From positions 5,923,105 to 5,987,104 of the forward strand of contig NZ_ABIZ01000001.1 in assembly GCF_000172155.1 (NCBI RefSeq): a stretch of 64,000 bases of DNA. Reading direction: 5' to 3'. Under the pieces are notes generated by a model. The model did no database searches. It was not told the origin of the DNA and saw only the letters and a list, made by a program, of their open reading frames with translations. Shown here one piece after another: positions 28,449 through 37,137 of the stretch (position 1 is its first letter; each line of letters opens with the position of its first letter). The DNA comes from Verrucomicrobium spinosum DSM 4136 = JCM 18804 (GTDB taxonomy: Bacteria; Verrucomicrobiota; Verrucomicrobiia; Verrucomicrobiales; Verrucomicrobiaceae). Both the position numbers and the translations under genes were made by a program.

Positions 28449-30116
28449 CTAGAGATTCGCCAGGATGATCGCGCTGCCCACTGCTGTCGCCATCTGCCTC
28501 CAAGACAACTGCCACGCAGTGCGCCAGCCCAGTTCCCGGCCCACCGTCCACAGCGTCACCAGGCAGGCACTGAAGGTGGACATGAGCCAGACCGCTATGA
28601 AAACCTGCATCCCGCTCATGCCATGCAGGATGGCTCCATCCGCCGCATTGAGGGCCAGCATGCCATCTTTGCGAATGATGGAAAAGACCAGAGCTGGGGC
28701 GGCGTCAACAGGCAGCCCCACCCATCGGAGCGCCGGGGCCAGCCATTGCCCAAGATGAGCCAACACCCCTAACTGCTCCAATGCTGCTGCCACCACGCAG
28801 ATTCCTAGAAACAACGGCATGGCCTGCAGGAGAAACTGCTTCAGGATCGCCCGGACACGCCAGAAGATTGCGCGAGCAGACGGCCATTGCAGAAAGGCCC
28901 GCTCGGTCAGTGGGGACGTGGACTGCCGCTGGTCGTGACCTCGCCCATGCCAGAGCCGGGTGTGGACGCCCCCCACCAGAAACAACAACAGCAGATACGG
29001 GAGGAAAAGCCCCGGCCTGCCCGCGGAACCAAACAGACTGAGCGAGGCTCCAATCTGATAGGAACAGGCGCTGCCAAACGCGATGAGCGAGACACAGGCA
29101 CGGCGCGAACACGCCCCACAGGCGCGGCTCTGATGCACGGCAACGACATTGCAGCCATAACCCGTAAGCACCGGCATCAGATCCCGGCTGTCGAGCCCGA
29201 TGCGGCGCAGCCAGGGATCCAGCGCGGAGGCCATGCGGTCCTTCAACCCTGTCTCCTCCACCATCGCCACGCTGATACCGACCAGCAACACCACGGGGAA
29301 TGCCCAGAGGAAGGAGTACACACCCAGGGTCAGCAAACCATAGCCGCCAGTGAGCGGAGCCTGTAGCCAATGAGGCAGGGACAGCGCCACCGCCAGTGAC
29401 TGCAAGGGAGCGATCAACTCTCTCTCCACCACCGGCTGCAGCCAGGTGGCTGCCAGCCACGCCAGATACACCGGTCCGGCAAACATACCAACGGCCAGCA
29501 GCGCTGCGAGCACGGGGCCGATTGTTGCGTGCTCGAACCAAGTTGCGGCCGGATCCCGCTCCCCCACCAGCCCGCCAGCCGTGACAGGATGCTCCAACAA
29601 TCTGGCACCGGGCGGGCGGGCTTGCTCGATGGCCACCAGCAGCGCCCGACGTTCCCCGGCTGCCAGTTCGCGGGCATTCACCAGCACCACGGGCACCTGT
29701 AGCCTCTGCTGGTAGTGCTCCACCATGGCATGCACCGAAGCAGGAGCCAGATCCCTGAAGGTCACCGCCACGGCACTGCGCCTGCCTCGCAGGTCCAGCT
29801 CCCGCAGCAGGGTTTCCATCTCCCGCATGAGGTGGGTTCCCCGCACCACGAGCAGCACGACGTCGGCCCCTTCCGTCTCAGCCAAGGCCACGCGCGTGGT
29901 TTCGGCATCTGCCACGGTACGGATGCCGGGCGTATCCACAACCTCGCACGTGCAATCAGGCACGCGACAACGTCGGCAGACCACGGTGGATCCCCGGTAG
30001 TTGGCCTCGTCTCCGGCCGCGTGTCCGGTAAGACCGCGGAAGAGAGCACTCTTCCCCGCAGACTCCAGCCCTGCCAGCACGACGGAGGGGGATGCAGGGG
30101 CGGCGGAACGGTTCAT
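28449..30116 (-). CDS. Short, divergent FeoB-like GTPase/permease
   Basis: The 555-residue protein has a GTPase-like domain with a P-loop in LAGLESAGKSALFRGLTG and a G3-like DTPGIR. The membrane part has the FeoB core motif GYGCNVVAV followed by a Cys-rich turn (RACGACSRRACVSLIAFGSACS) and further helices. It differs from typical FeoB (700-770 residues): it is shorter, and no NKxD G4 motif is visible (the site reads VTFRDLAP). Metal transport is likely, but iron is not certain, as it is tied to a zinc-type locus. The start ATG 30116 overlaps the previous stop by ATGA; the frame is open upstream. Confidence 0.75.
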   Translation of the reverse strand: MNRSAAPASPSVVLAGLESAGKSALFRGLTGHAAGDEANYRGSTVVCRRCRVPDCTCEVVDTPGIRTVADAETTRVALAETEGADVVLLVVRGTHLMREMETLLRELDLRGRRSAVAVTFRDLAPASVHAMVEHYQQRLQVPVVLVNARELAAGERRALLVAIEQARPPGARLLEHPVTAGGLVGERDPAATWFEHATIGPVLAALLAVGMFAGPVYLAWLAATWLQPVVERELIAPLQSLAVALSLPHWLQAPLTGGYGLLTLGVYSFLWAFPVVLLVGISVAMVEETGLKDRMASALDPWLRRIGLDSRDLMPVLTGYGCNVVAVHQSRACGACSRRACVSLIAFGSACSYQIGASLSLFGSAGRPGLFLPYLLLLFLVGGVHTRLWHGRGHDQRQSTSPLTERAFLQWPSARAIFWRVRAILKQFLLQAMPLFLGICVVAAALEQLGVLAHLGQWLAPALRWVGLPVDAAPALVFSIIRKDGMLALNAADGAILHGMSGMQVFIAVWLMSTFSACLVTLWTVGRELGWRTAWQLSWRQMATAVGSAIILANL

Positions 30117-30763
30117 GAGCCCACCTCCCGGCTCCCGCGTCCCCAGGCTCGAGCCCTGGGCACAGTGCCCGTTTCTGCCACAAAGGCGGCATACCAGCAA
30201 CGCGCTGTATGCGGCGGCAGCCACCAGTATCGCTTGGGAAGCATCTGATACTCCCGGTACTGAGCGGCACGATGAGAGCTCCCCAGATGGGAGGAAATCC
30301 ACCCCTCGTACTCGACGAGCCACTTTAGGAGTATGCAGGTGGTGTCGGCCAGCTGGGCCCACTCTGCAGCACCCGATGGCGTCCAGATGCGCGCCGTCTC
30401 CACCCGATCCGCCCGCACTGGCAAGACCTCCCCGCAAAGCTGGCAAACCCGCCGCTGCCGCACAAAGATCATTCCCGGTCCAGCTCCCTCTACAGGATAC
30501 CAGCCCACCAGGTGGCCGTGTAATTCGAGGATCCCACCGTCGAGCTCCCGTTGATAGCGGCTGGTGCCATGCACCCCTTCTTTTGCGATGCGGCGGAACC
30601 CATGCTCCACCAGTAGATTTCCCCCAGGGTGCACCACATCCCTGCCCCAGTAGTACATCTGCAGGTACAATCCTGTGGCCACGTCCTTGAGCCGCGGCGG
30701 CAGCCCATTGGGCACGCGGCCTGCGTGCCGTGCCAACTCAACCGTCCGATCAGGCTTGTACAT
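30113..30763 (-). CDS. Unknown protein co-translated with the FeoB-like permease
   Basis: The 216-residue protein is rich in aromatic residues (YLQMYYWGRDVV, KRYWWLPPHTARCWYAA) and has one CQLCG pair near residue 110. There is no signal peptide or membrane helix. No family is recognised. It overlaps the oxidoreductase gene upstream by 14 bp and the FeoB-like gene downstream by 4 bp, so the three are one translation-coupled unit. A role in metal handling or maturation of the permease is only inferred. Confidence 0.7.
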   Translation of the reverse strand: MYKPDRTVELARHAGRVPNGLPPRLKDVATGLYLQMYYWGRDVVHPGGNLLVEHGFRRIAKEGVHGTSRYQRELDGGILELHGHLVGWYPVEGAGPGMIFVRQRRVCQLCGEVLPVRADRVETARIWTPSGAAEWAQLADTTCILLKWLVEYEGWISSHLGSSHRAAQYREYQMLPKRYWWLPPHTARCWYAAFVAETGTVPRARAWGRGSREVGS

Positions 30764-31991
30764 GTGCAGGCACCTCCCTACCGTTCAGGGTCTCATACTC
30801 CGCGACCTCCGGGGCCTCCCGCCCTGCGGCACCGACAGCACACTGACAGTCCACGCAGCAGGACAAGTCCTCCAGCATGAACCCATGCTCCTGCCAGGGA
30901 CGCAGCGCAGTCTCCCACGGCAACCCGAGGCGCTGGGCGATGGCTCGCGCCACCACCCCAAATCGCGAGCGGAACTTGTAGATGAAACAGAAGCTGCTGC
31001 CACGATGCACCAGCGAGGGGCCGCTGTAGAACAAGCCCGGTGTGAGTGTGCTCTCATCCGCCTCTTCACTGAAGATCAGGCGCCCTTCCGCTTCATGAAA
31101 CAAGTGGCGCACCGGTTGCAGCGCCCCATGGAAGCCAGTGCAGAGAATCGGCGCCGTCTCCGATTCATACACACCCCCTGCCCGATCATGCACCCGCCAC
31201 CGGCCTCGCTGACGGGTGACTTCAGAGATGTCTGCGTTCTTGTAGAAGTGGATGCTGCCCGGAGCCTCCAGCAACGCCGCTTTGAGCCGGTCAATGGTAT
31301 AGGGGCTGAGCGCCACACTGGGGTCCGGGCTGCTCACATGCCACGGTTCACCGCGGGAGAGCACCTTCACATCCCTCCCCAGCCAGGCGAGATTCACCGC
31401 CGCATCGATGCCGCTCTCATAGCCGCCGATGATCGTGTGCTCCGCCCCCTGCAGAAGCTTCCAGTCCACCACCTCACCATTGTGGCGGCAGTGGTGGGCA
31501 CCTTTGATGCCCCCATGGTCCGGCCGGGAAAACTCACCGGCCGCCCAGATCACGTTCCGGGCACGCACCACCCCCTTCTCCGTAATCACATCGAACTCAG
31601 CGCCGGTTGACATTATTTCCTTCACCCCCGTTCCGTCCCGGACCGGCAGCGCATAGTGCGTGGCCACTGCCTTGAGATACAGCGCATACTCCCGGCCGGT
31701 GGGGTGCTCCCCGTGCAGGAAGTCTGCCGGCGATGTCTTGGGCGTGATCGCATTCAGATCCGGCTGGCGGAAGGGGTTGCTGTGGAAGCTGGGTGTGATG
31801 AGCCGCATCTGGCGCGGCCATCTCGCAAAGGACGCCCCCACTTCACACCGGTCGAAGATGGCCATGCGCTGCACGCCGCAGGCCTGGAGCGCCAGGGCAC
31901 ACCCCAGCCCTGCGGGCCCGGCCCCGATCACCGCCACATCCAGACTGGCCTCGGATTCCCCATTCTCAACCGATACGCTTCTCGCCGTCAT
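30750..31991 (-). CDS. FAD/NAD(P)-binding oxidoreductase of a metal-uptake operon
   Basis: The 413-residue protein has an N-terminal dinucleotide fold (VAVIGAGPAGLGCALALQACG). A second Rossmann glycine motif (IIGGYESGIDAAVNLAWLG) follows, as in flavin-containing monooxygenase or thioredoxin-reductase-like proteins. Its tail carries a Cys cluster (LSCCVDCQCAVG). It could reduce a metal ion or a metallophore; that is inference from its operon with a FeoB-like permease. The start ATG 31991 lies 4 bp from an operator-like repeat, so translation and transcription could both be blocked by the bound regulator. Confidence 0.75.
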   Translation of the reverse strand: MTARSVSVENGESEASLDVAVIGAGPAGLGCALALQACGVQRMAIFDRCEVGASFARWPRQMRLITPSFHSNPFRQPDLNAITPKTSPADFLHGEHPTGREYALYLKAVATHYALPVRDGTGVKEIMSTGAEFDVITEKGVVRARNVIWAAGEFSRPDHGGIKGAHHCRHNGEVVDWKLLQGAEHTIIGGYESGIDAAVNLAWLGRDVKVLSRGEPWHVSSPDPSVALSPYTIDRLKAALLEAPGSIHFYKNADISEVTRQRGRWRVHDRAGGVYESETAPILCTGFHGALQPVRHLFHEAEGRLIFSEEADESTLTPGLFYSGPSLVHRGSSFCFIYKFRSRFGVVARAIAQRLGLPWETALRPWQEHGFMLEDLSCCVDCQCAVGAAGREAPEVAEYETLNGREVPAHVQA

Positions 31992-31994
31992 TAA

Positions 31995-32009
31995 TGCAAA
32001 TTCATTGCA
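31995..32009. promoter_or_regulatory. Operator-like box 1 (TGCAA-N5-TTGCA)
   Basis: TGCAA-ATTCA-TTGCA is a perfect inverted repeat in the divergent region between the oxidoreductase operon and the His-rich outer-membrane protein gene. A second box follows 27 bp later. The 15-bp dyad size suits a Fur/Zur-type repressor; the regulator itself is not in the window. Confidence 0.65.
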
Positions 32010-32021
32010 CCTAACGCTTGA

Positions 32022-32036
32022 TGCAAGAGAATTGCA
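32022..32036. promoter_or_regulatory. Operator-like box 2 (TGCAA-N5-TTGCA)
   Basis: TGCAA-GAGAA-TTGCA repeats the arms of box 1 exactly, 27 bp further and about 33 bp before ATG 32069. Two identical dyads in one short divergent promoter region are unlikely to be chance and suggest joint repression of both operons. Confidence 0.65.
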
Positions 32037-32068
32037 GGAGAAAGTGGACGGCGATAACGAAACGCACT

Positions 32069-33376
32069 ATGATTGCATCTACCGACACCTCCCGACCTGC
32101 CTTCGCGATGAGACTGCCCACCCTGATCAGCGTCCTGACCCTCTCCACACTGGCCCATGCTGGCACGCCAGTGGAGAGCCCGTCCCACTCCACCCCCACC
32201 AAGCCTGATGTCAATTGGCTCACGGGGGAGGGCGTGAACATTGGGGGATTCCTCTTCCCTCATGTGCACTTCCAGAGCGTGTACGGCGGCACCACGGCGG
32301 ATGATGTGGACCACCTCGGAGCCGGCCACCATGACCCGCAGCGCGATGGCTGGACCATCCAGGGCTTCGAGTTTGGCACCTCCCTGCGGGCAGGTGAGTA
32401 TTTGGAGGGCTTCGGCACCTACCACCTCTACTACGACCGCGCCACGGACGACTGGGACGGCGAGTTCGAGGAATGGTTCGGCAAGATCAAGAACCTGCCT
32501 GGTGGTCTGGAACTCCGCGGGGGTCGCTATCTGAGCCGCTTCGGCCTGCAGAACCCCGTTCATATGCATGGCTGGGACTTTGTGGACAGCGCACTGGTCA
32601 ACGGCCGGTTCCTGGGTGATGACGGCCTCTACACCATCGGCGGAGAAGCGAGCTGGACACTTCCCGTTTCCTGGACCTCCGTCCTCAGCGTCAGCGTAGG
32701 CGTAGCCCCTGAGCACGAGCATGAACACGAGGGACACGAACATGCCGAGGAGGCCCTTTTCGAGGCAGAAGGCAGCCTGTTCAGCGATACCTTTGTGACC
32801 GCCAACTGGACAAACCAGTGGAACTACAATGACTTCCACCAGTTCCGCTACGGTGTCAGCGGTGCCTGGGGGGACAACGAGTTCGGCCGCACCAGCCAGG
32901 TCTATGGCATTCATCTTGAGTATCTGTGGCGTCAGAACGGTCTGGAGGCTGGTGGCAGCTACTTCCGCTGGCGTACGGAGGCGATGTACCGCCGCTTCGG
33001 GGCCGTGGCAGAGGCTCATGAGCATGAACACGAGCATGAGGAGGAAGAAGGCCACCATGCTGAGGAGGATCATGACCACGATCACGAAGCCCCCGCTCGT
33101 CGCACCCTGGATGAGTTCGGCATCTACACCGCCCTCGCCTACGGCTTCGACAGCGGCCTCGAGTTCGGTTTGCGCGGAGATTATGTCCAAGGAATCGCCG
33201 CAGCGGGGTTGGATGAACGATTCCGTTTAAGCCCCTCCGTCACTTGGTACCTGAACAAGAACCGCACCCTCTACTTCCGCACCCAGTACAACTATGACCA
33301 CTCCAGCGACTTTGGTGATGAACACAGTCTGTGGGGACAGGTCGGGTTTAACTGGGGCGGACCCGAAGTGCGTTAA
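32069..33376 (+). CDS. His-rich outer-membrane beta-barrel protein, zinc-linked
   Basis: The roughly 435-residue protein has a signal peptide (RLPTLISVLTLSTLAHAG) and an alternating-strand body with GGRYLSRFGLQNPVHMH and WDFVDSALVNGRFLG. It ends in a barrel-like strand (WGQVGFNWGG). Two loops are full of His and acidic residues (EHEHEHEGHEHAEE; HEHEHEHEEEEGHHAEEDH), which should bind zinc or copper. Proteins of this form lie beside zinc transporters in other Gram-negatives. ATG 32108 is an alternative start that leaves the shortest signal peptide. A hairpin follows the gene. Confidence 0.72.
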   Translation: MIASTDTSRPAFAMRLPTLISVLTLSTLAHAGTPVESPSHSTPTKPDVNWLTGEGVNIGGFLFPHVHFQSVYGGTTADDVDHLGAGHHDPQRDGWTIQGFEFGTSLRAGEYLEGFGTYHLYYDRATDDWDGEFEEWFGKIKNLPGGLELRGGRYLSRFGLQNPVHMHGWDFVDSALVNGRFLGDDGLYTIGGEASWTLPVSWTSVLSVSVGVAPEHEHEHEGHEHAEEALFEAEGSLFSDTFVTANWTNQWNYNDFHQFRYGVSGAWGDNEFGRTSQVYGIHLEYLWRQNGLEAGGSYFRWRTEAMYRRFGAVAEAHEHEHEHEEEEGHHAEEDHDHDHEAPARRTLDEFGIYTALAYGFDSGLEFGLRGDYVQGIAAAGLDERFRLSPSVTWYLNKNRTLYFRTQYNYDHSSDFGDEHSLWGQVGFNWGGPEVR

Positions 33377-33409
33377 ACTTTAATTTTCAATCGTTTATGA
33401 CACCCCATG

Positions 33410-33441
33410 GCAGGCTGGAGCATCTCTGGCCTGCTATTTTT
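33410..33441 (+). terminator. Candidate intrinsic terminator after the outer-membrane protein gene
   Basis: GCAGGC at 33410-33415 and GCCTGC at 33429-33434 form a stem, extended inside by CTGGAG-like pairing. TATTTTTG follows at once. It lies 34 bp after the stop and ahead of the ABC transporter genes, and may lower their expression relative to the barrel gene. Confidence 0.6.
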
Positions 33442-33483
33442 GTTCCCGTAAATCGTATCCTTTAATCCCCACCCCCTATCCCG

Positions 33484-34392
33484 ATGAGAATTTCCCTTCG
33501 CAGCATGCTTTTCCCCGTCTTGGCGATGCTTTTCGCCGCCCTGCCTTCCCAGGCGGCATTGAAAGTGGCCGCTCTGCACCCTCTGCTGGGTGATCTGGCC
33601 CGCCAAGTAGGCGGCGACAAGGTGGAGGTCATTGATCTCCTCAAGCCCGGTTCTGATGCACACCATTTCGAGCCTACTTCGAAAGATCTGGCCTCCATCA
33701 AGGGCACGACACTCATCCTTGCCAGCGGCAAACACCTGGAAAGCTACCTGGACAAGCTCAAAGACTCAGTCGGCCCCGCCACCAAGATCGTCGAGGTCGG
33801 CAAGCCCATCCCCTCCATCAAGATTGAGGCTGGCAATGAACTCTTCCTCTGCTGCCCCGCTCACGCCGCTGGCGGCATTGATCCCCACTGGTGGCATAGT
33901 GCCGATAACATGAAAAGAGCTGCCCGGGTGCTGGCTGACGAGTTCTCCGCCGCCGATTCTGCCAACGCAGCCGCTTACCGAGCCAATGCAGAGGCTGCCC
34001 AACAGAAACTCACGGCCCTGAAGAGCTGGGCACAGCAGCAATTTGCCGCCATCCCCAAGGCTGACCGCAAGCTGGTCACTGCGCACGCTGCGTTTGGGTA
34101 CTTCTGCAAGGAGTTTGGCTTCAAAAGTGTGCCGGTACTGGGGGTCGGACGCGAAGACGAAGCCACACCCAAGTATATGGTGGAAACCATCAAGACCATT
34201 CGCGACAACAACATCCGCGCCGTCTTTCCGGAGGACCAGGCCAATCCCAAGGTACTTCAGGAGATTGTCCGTGAAACAGGCGTGAAGGTCGGCAAGCCGC
34301 TCATCGCGGACGGCACCTCCAGCAACGCCACCACCTTTGAGGCCATGCTCCGCCACAACGTGTCCGCCGTGGTCGAAGCGCTCAAACCCTGA
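33484..34392 (+). CDS. znuA: Zinc-type ABC transporter substrate-binding protein (ZnuA/TroA family)
   Basis: The 302-residue protein has a signal peptide (MRISLRSMLFPVLAMLFAALPSQA) and cluster 9 binding-protein motifs: LKPGSDAHHFEPTSKDL, DPHWWHSADNMKRAA, TAHAAFGYFCKEFG and PEDQANPKVLQEIVRETG. His ligands are present in the first three motifs. It lacks the long His-rich loop of E. coli ZnuA; the His-rich parts are instead in the barrel and the ATPase. It captures Zn2+ (or Mn2+) in the periplasm. The His-rich neighbours favour zinc. Confidence 0.85.
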   Translation: MRISLRSMLFPVLAMLFAALPSQAALKVAALHPLLGDLARQVGGDKVEVIDLLKPGSDAHHFEPTSKDLASIKGTTLILASGKHLESYLDKLKDSVGPATKIVEVGKPIPSIKIEAGNELFLCCPAHAAGGIDPHWWHSADNMKRAARVLADEFSAADSANAAAYRANAEAAQQKLTALKSWAQQQFAAIPKADRKLVTAHAAFGYFCKEFGFKSVPVLGVGREDEATPKYMVETIKTIRDNNIRAVFPEDQANPKVLQEIVRETGVKVGKPLIADGTSSNATTFEAMLRHNVSAVVEALKP

Positions 34393-34441
34393 TAGGTCTG
34401 CGACTGGACAACAGGCCGTTTCATCGGATTCTCCATTCTTC

Positions 34442-34879
34442 ATGCGAGGCTTCCCTCCCCTTCATCTGCTGCTGTTTGCCATCGCGTTCGGCCTCGTCGC
34501 TGTGCCGCTGTCTCACCTCACCTTTGCCCGCCCAGTGGTCGCGCGAGCCCAGACTGCGAAGCCCGCAGCGATACCCGATGGCATACACACGTACGTGCGG
34601 CTGCGATTTGCCCATGTGCCGGAAAAAGTGTCGGTGAGACTGGGTGACCAAATGCTCCTGGATGAGAAGACCACCGCCCCCTCTGCCACCATGACGACAG
34701 AGGTGGGCTTGGTGATTCCGAAGGAAGGGCTGGAACTTCTGGTGCAAGCCACCTGGCCGACCGGCACTCCAAGCACCGCCATCACGGTTGAGCTGGAGCC
34801 TGACGAGAAAGAAACCCGTACGCAAACCCACTGGTCTTCTGACTTGGCCTTTTCGCAAATTTATTCCTTCGTCTGGTGA
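34442..34879 (+). CDS. Membrane-anchored small protein inside the zinc transporter operon
   Basis: The 145-residue protein has one N-terminal hydrophobic segment (HLLLFAIAFGLVAVPLSHL). A beta-rich periplasmic domain follows (IHTYVRLRFAHVPEKVSVRLG, TTEVGLVIPKEGLELLVQATW). It lies between the binding protein and the ATPase genes, with 49 and 16 bp gaps, so it probably acts with the transporter. The family is unknown. The fold may be Ig-like, judging from strand spacing alone. Confidence 0.6.
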   Translation: MRGFPPLHLLLFAIAFGLVAVPLSHLTFARPVVARAQTAKPAAIPDGIHTYVRLRFAHVPEKVSVRLGDQMLLDEKTTAPSATMTTEVGLVIPKEGLELLVQATWPTGTPSTAITVELEPDEKETRTQTHWSSDLAFSQIYSFVW

Positions 34880-34895
34880 TCCCCGAACCGTCCTG

Positions 34896-35714
34896 ATGCA
34901 CGCCACTCACGACCCCAAACACGACCACGAGCACACACATGCTCAGGGTCATGATCACAGCCACACCCACGAGCATGTGTGCTGGGGCCATAGCACGCAC
35001 AGTCCCGTGCATCATCGACTGGAGATCTCCAATCTCAAGGTGAGCTACCGCGAGGTGCTCGCGCTGGAGGGCATCAACTTCGCCACAGAGTGCGGTCGCA
35101 GCCTGGCACTTGTGGGCCCGAACGGTGCCGGCAAGAGCACCCTGCTAAAGTCCCTGGCCGGCCTGCTCAAGGCTGACTCGGGCCGCATCCTCTGGCGCGG
35201 CAGCCCTCTCGTGAGCAGCAGCCATGAGCTGGCCTATCTGCCTCAGCGCGGTGATGTGGACTGGAACTTCCCTATCACCGTCCGCGGTCTGGTAGAGATG
35301 GGGCGCTACCCTAATCTTGGCTGGTGGAAGAAGTACTCCACCCATGATGAGGAGATCGTGGAGCGGGCCCTTTCCGCCATGGACCTGAAAGAGCTGGAGA
35401 AACGCCAGATCAGCGCCCTGAGCGGCGGGCAGCAGCAACGCGCTTTCATCGCCCGTGCGCTTGCCCAGGAGGCCCACGTCCTCCTGCTCGACGAGCCCTT
35501 CACCGGTCTTGACCGCCCCGCCCAGGAAACGCTCGTCCGCCTCTTCAAAGAACTCACTCGCGAAGGAAGGCTCCTCATTGCCAGCCACCACGATCTCAAA
35601 TCCGTGCCCGACATCTTTGACGAGGTGCTGGTCATTAAGCGGAAACAATTCGCCTTCGGTCCCGTGAAGGACGTCTTCTCAGAGAAGCTCATCGAGGAGA
35701 CCTACAACAGCTGA
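34896..35714 (+). CDS. znuC: Zinc-type ABC transporter ATPase with His-rich N-terminus
   Basis: The 272-residue protein has a roughly 40-residue His-rich head (HDHEHTHAQGHDHSHTHEHV) before the ATPase domain. The domain shows Walker A GPNGAGKST, signature LSGGQQQR and Walker B VLLLDEPF, plus the switch His in ASHHD. The head is unusual for ZnuC and may hold or sense cytosolic zinc. The start ATG 34896 is 16 bp after the preceding stop; starting here keeps the His head. It drives the permease encoded next. Confidence 0.87.
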   Translation: MHATHDPKHDHEHTHAQGHDHSHTHEHVCWGHSTHSPVHHRLEISNLKVSYREVLALEGINFATECGRSLALVGPNGAGKSTLLKSLAGLLKADSGRILWRGSPLVSSSHELAYLPQRGDVDWNFPITVRGLVEMGRYPNLGWWKKYSTHDEEIVERALSAMDLKELEKRQISALSGGQQQRAFIARALAQEAHVLLLDEPFTGLDRPAQETLVRLFKELTREGRLLIASHHDLKSVPDIFDEVLVIKRKQFAFGPVKDVFSEKLIEETYNS

Positions 35715-35823
35715 ATGCACCGCCTGAAGGCAGAACTCCACCCCAGCCTTCGACCGCTCCTCAGCCGATACTGACCTTGTCTTCCCAACATCATTTCCAA
35801 TTCATCACTCCTCGATTTCTGAA

Positions 35824-36672
35824 GTGAGTACATTCGCCGATTTTATCTCCGAAGCCCCCGCCAAGCGGGCCCTGCTGGCGTGCGCCATGATTGGGTTTTC
35901 CAATGGCTTTGCCAGTGCCTTCGTGGTACTGCGCAAGAGCGCACTGAAGGTGGGCACACTGTCGCACGGGCTGCTGCCGGGCATCGCACTGGCTGTGTTG
36001 TTCTTTGGGTTGAGCCAGTGGAGCGCGCTGGCAGGAGCCGTTTTTGCCGCCATGTTCATCGGGCTCGGCTCGCTGTTTGTGGCTCGAACCTCACGCCTGG
36101 ACCAGGACACTGCCCTGGGCATCCTCTACACGGCAGGCTTTGCCGCAGGTTACATCGTGCTCACCCGCCTGAATATCCGCCAGAAACTGGATGAGTGGCT
36201 CTTCGGGAGCATCGTGGGCATGGCGGACTCGGATCTCTGGATTGCCTTCGGCATCAGTGTGCTGGCTGTGCTCATGCTCACGGCCATGCAGCGCCCGCTG
36301 CTGATCTTCCTGTTTGAGCCCAACGTCGCAGCCAGCCTGGGCGTGCCCGTTCGTTTCCTGAACTACGCCACCTTCGGGATTGTGATCCTCGTTCTCATCT
36401 CCTCCCTGCAGGCTGTAGGTTGCATCCTGAGCGTCGGCCTGCTGGTGGCCCCGGCCGCTACCGTTTATCTGTTTTCCAACTCCGCCCGGGCCTTGTTCCT
36501 CGGGGGCGGCATCATCGGCATGCTCGGTTCGGTCACTGCATTCTTCCTGAGCTATCCCCTGGGCTGGCACATCAGCTCCACCATCGTGCTGGTGCTGGGC
36601 GTCATCTTTGCCCTCGCCTATATCTCCAGCCCGCGCTACGGCTTGTTCAGCAAGCGCAAGCAAGGGGCATAG
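35824..36672 (+). CDS. znuB: Zinc-type ABC transporter permease (ABC-3 family)
   Basis: The 282-residue protein has about eight or nine membrane helices. Family signatures are LKVGTLSHGLLPGIALAVLFF, DTALGILYTAGFAAGYIVL and VGCILSVGLLVAPAATVYL. It uses a GTG start at 35824. It lies 109 bp after the ATPase gene, a wider gap than others in the operon. It forms the channel for Zn2+ (possibly Mn2+) uptake with the two preceding proteins. Confidence 0.85.
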   Translation: MSTFADFISEAPAKRALLACAMIGFSNGFASAFVVLRKSALKVGTLSHGLLPGIALAVLFFGLSQWSALAGAVFAAMFIGLGSLFVARTSRLDQDTALGILYTAGFAAGYIVLTRLNIRQKLDEWLFGSIVGMADSDLWIAFGISVLAVLMLTAMQRPLLIFLFEPNVAASLGVPVRFLNYATFGIVILVLISSLQAVGCILSVGLLVAPAATVYLFSNSARALFLGGGIIGMLGSVTAFFLSYPLGWHISSTIVLVLGVIFALAYISSPRYGLFSKRKQGA

Positions 36673-36800
36673 CTGAGGCTGCACGTTTCATCTCAACGCC
36701 CCACCACGGCACGTTGAGCCCTCCTTCCAGCGCCTGTATCCAGCCAGCGGCACGGACTGGGTTCGCTTTCAGCAGAAAGCACCGACATGTGCATCCCCAC

Positions 36801-37040
36801 CTAAATCATCTTCCGAGATCGCAACTCTGACACCAGCATCTGAACCATTGCATCGGGGATGCTGGTCCGGTTTGAGAGATTCCGATACATGGGGACCTGC
36901 TTGAGCAGAGCTTCGACGTAGGCATCAAACAGCTTCAGCAATCGCTCATCCTCACTGCCCGAAACAGGAACCGGAATCGTCGGTTGTCCCAGTGAGGTCA
37001 ATATTCCATTCACAGTGGTGTAGCATTGCTCAGTTGTCAT
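36801..37040 (-). CDS. Small unknown protein
   Basis: The 79-residue protein is predicted helical and ends in a basic stretch (LVSELRSRKMI). The YTTVNGILTSLGQP and RLLKLFDAYVEALLK segments look like amphipathic helices. There is no signal or membrane segment, and no family is recognised. It starts at a clear ATG. The frame could be chance, though the composition is coding-like. Confidence 0.4.
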   Translation of the reverse strand: MTTEQCYTTVNGILTSLGQPTIPVPVSGSEDERLLKLFDAYVEALLKQVPMYRNLSNRTSIPDAMVQMLVSELRSRKMI

Positions 37041-37137
37041 TTGTTTCTCACTTCACACACACACGATTGGGGAAAGCAGGCTGATCGTACGGTTGAGCAC
37101 ATTTGCCGTCAACCGGTCACTTGGCACGCCTTGCTCG

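Noticed and set aside
36690..36730. Inverted repeat CTCAACG...CGTTGAG after znuB as a terminator
   Set aside because: The loop is 13 bases and no T-run follows, so it is too weak to call.
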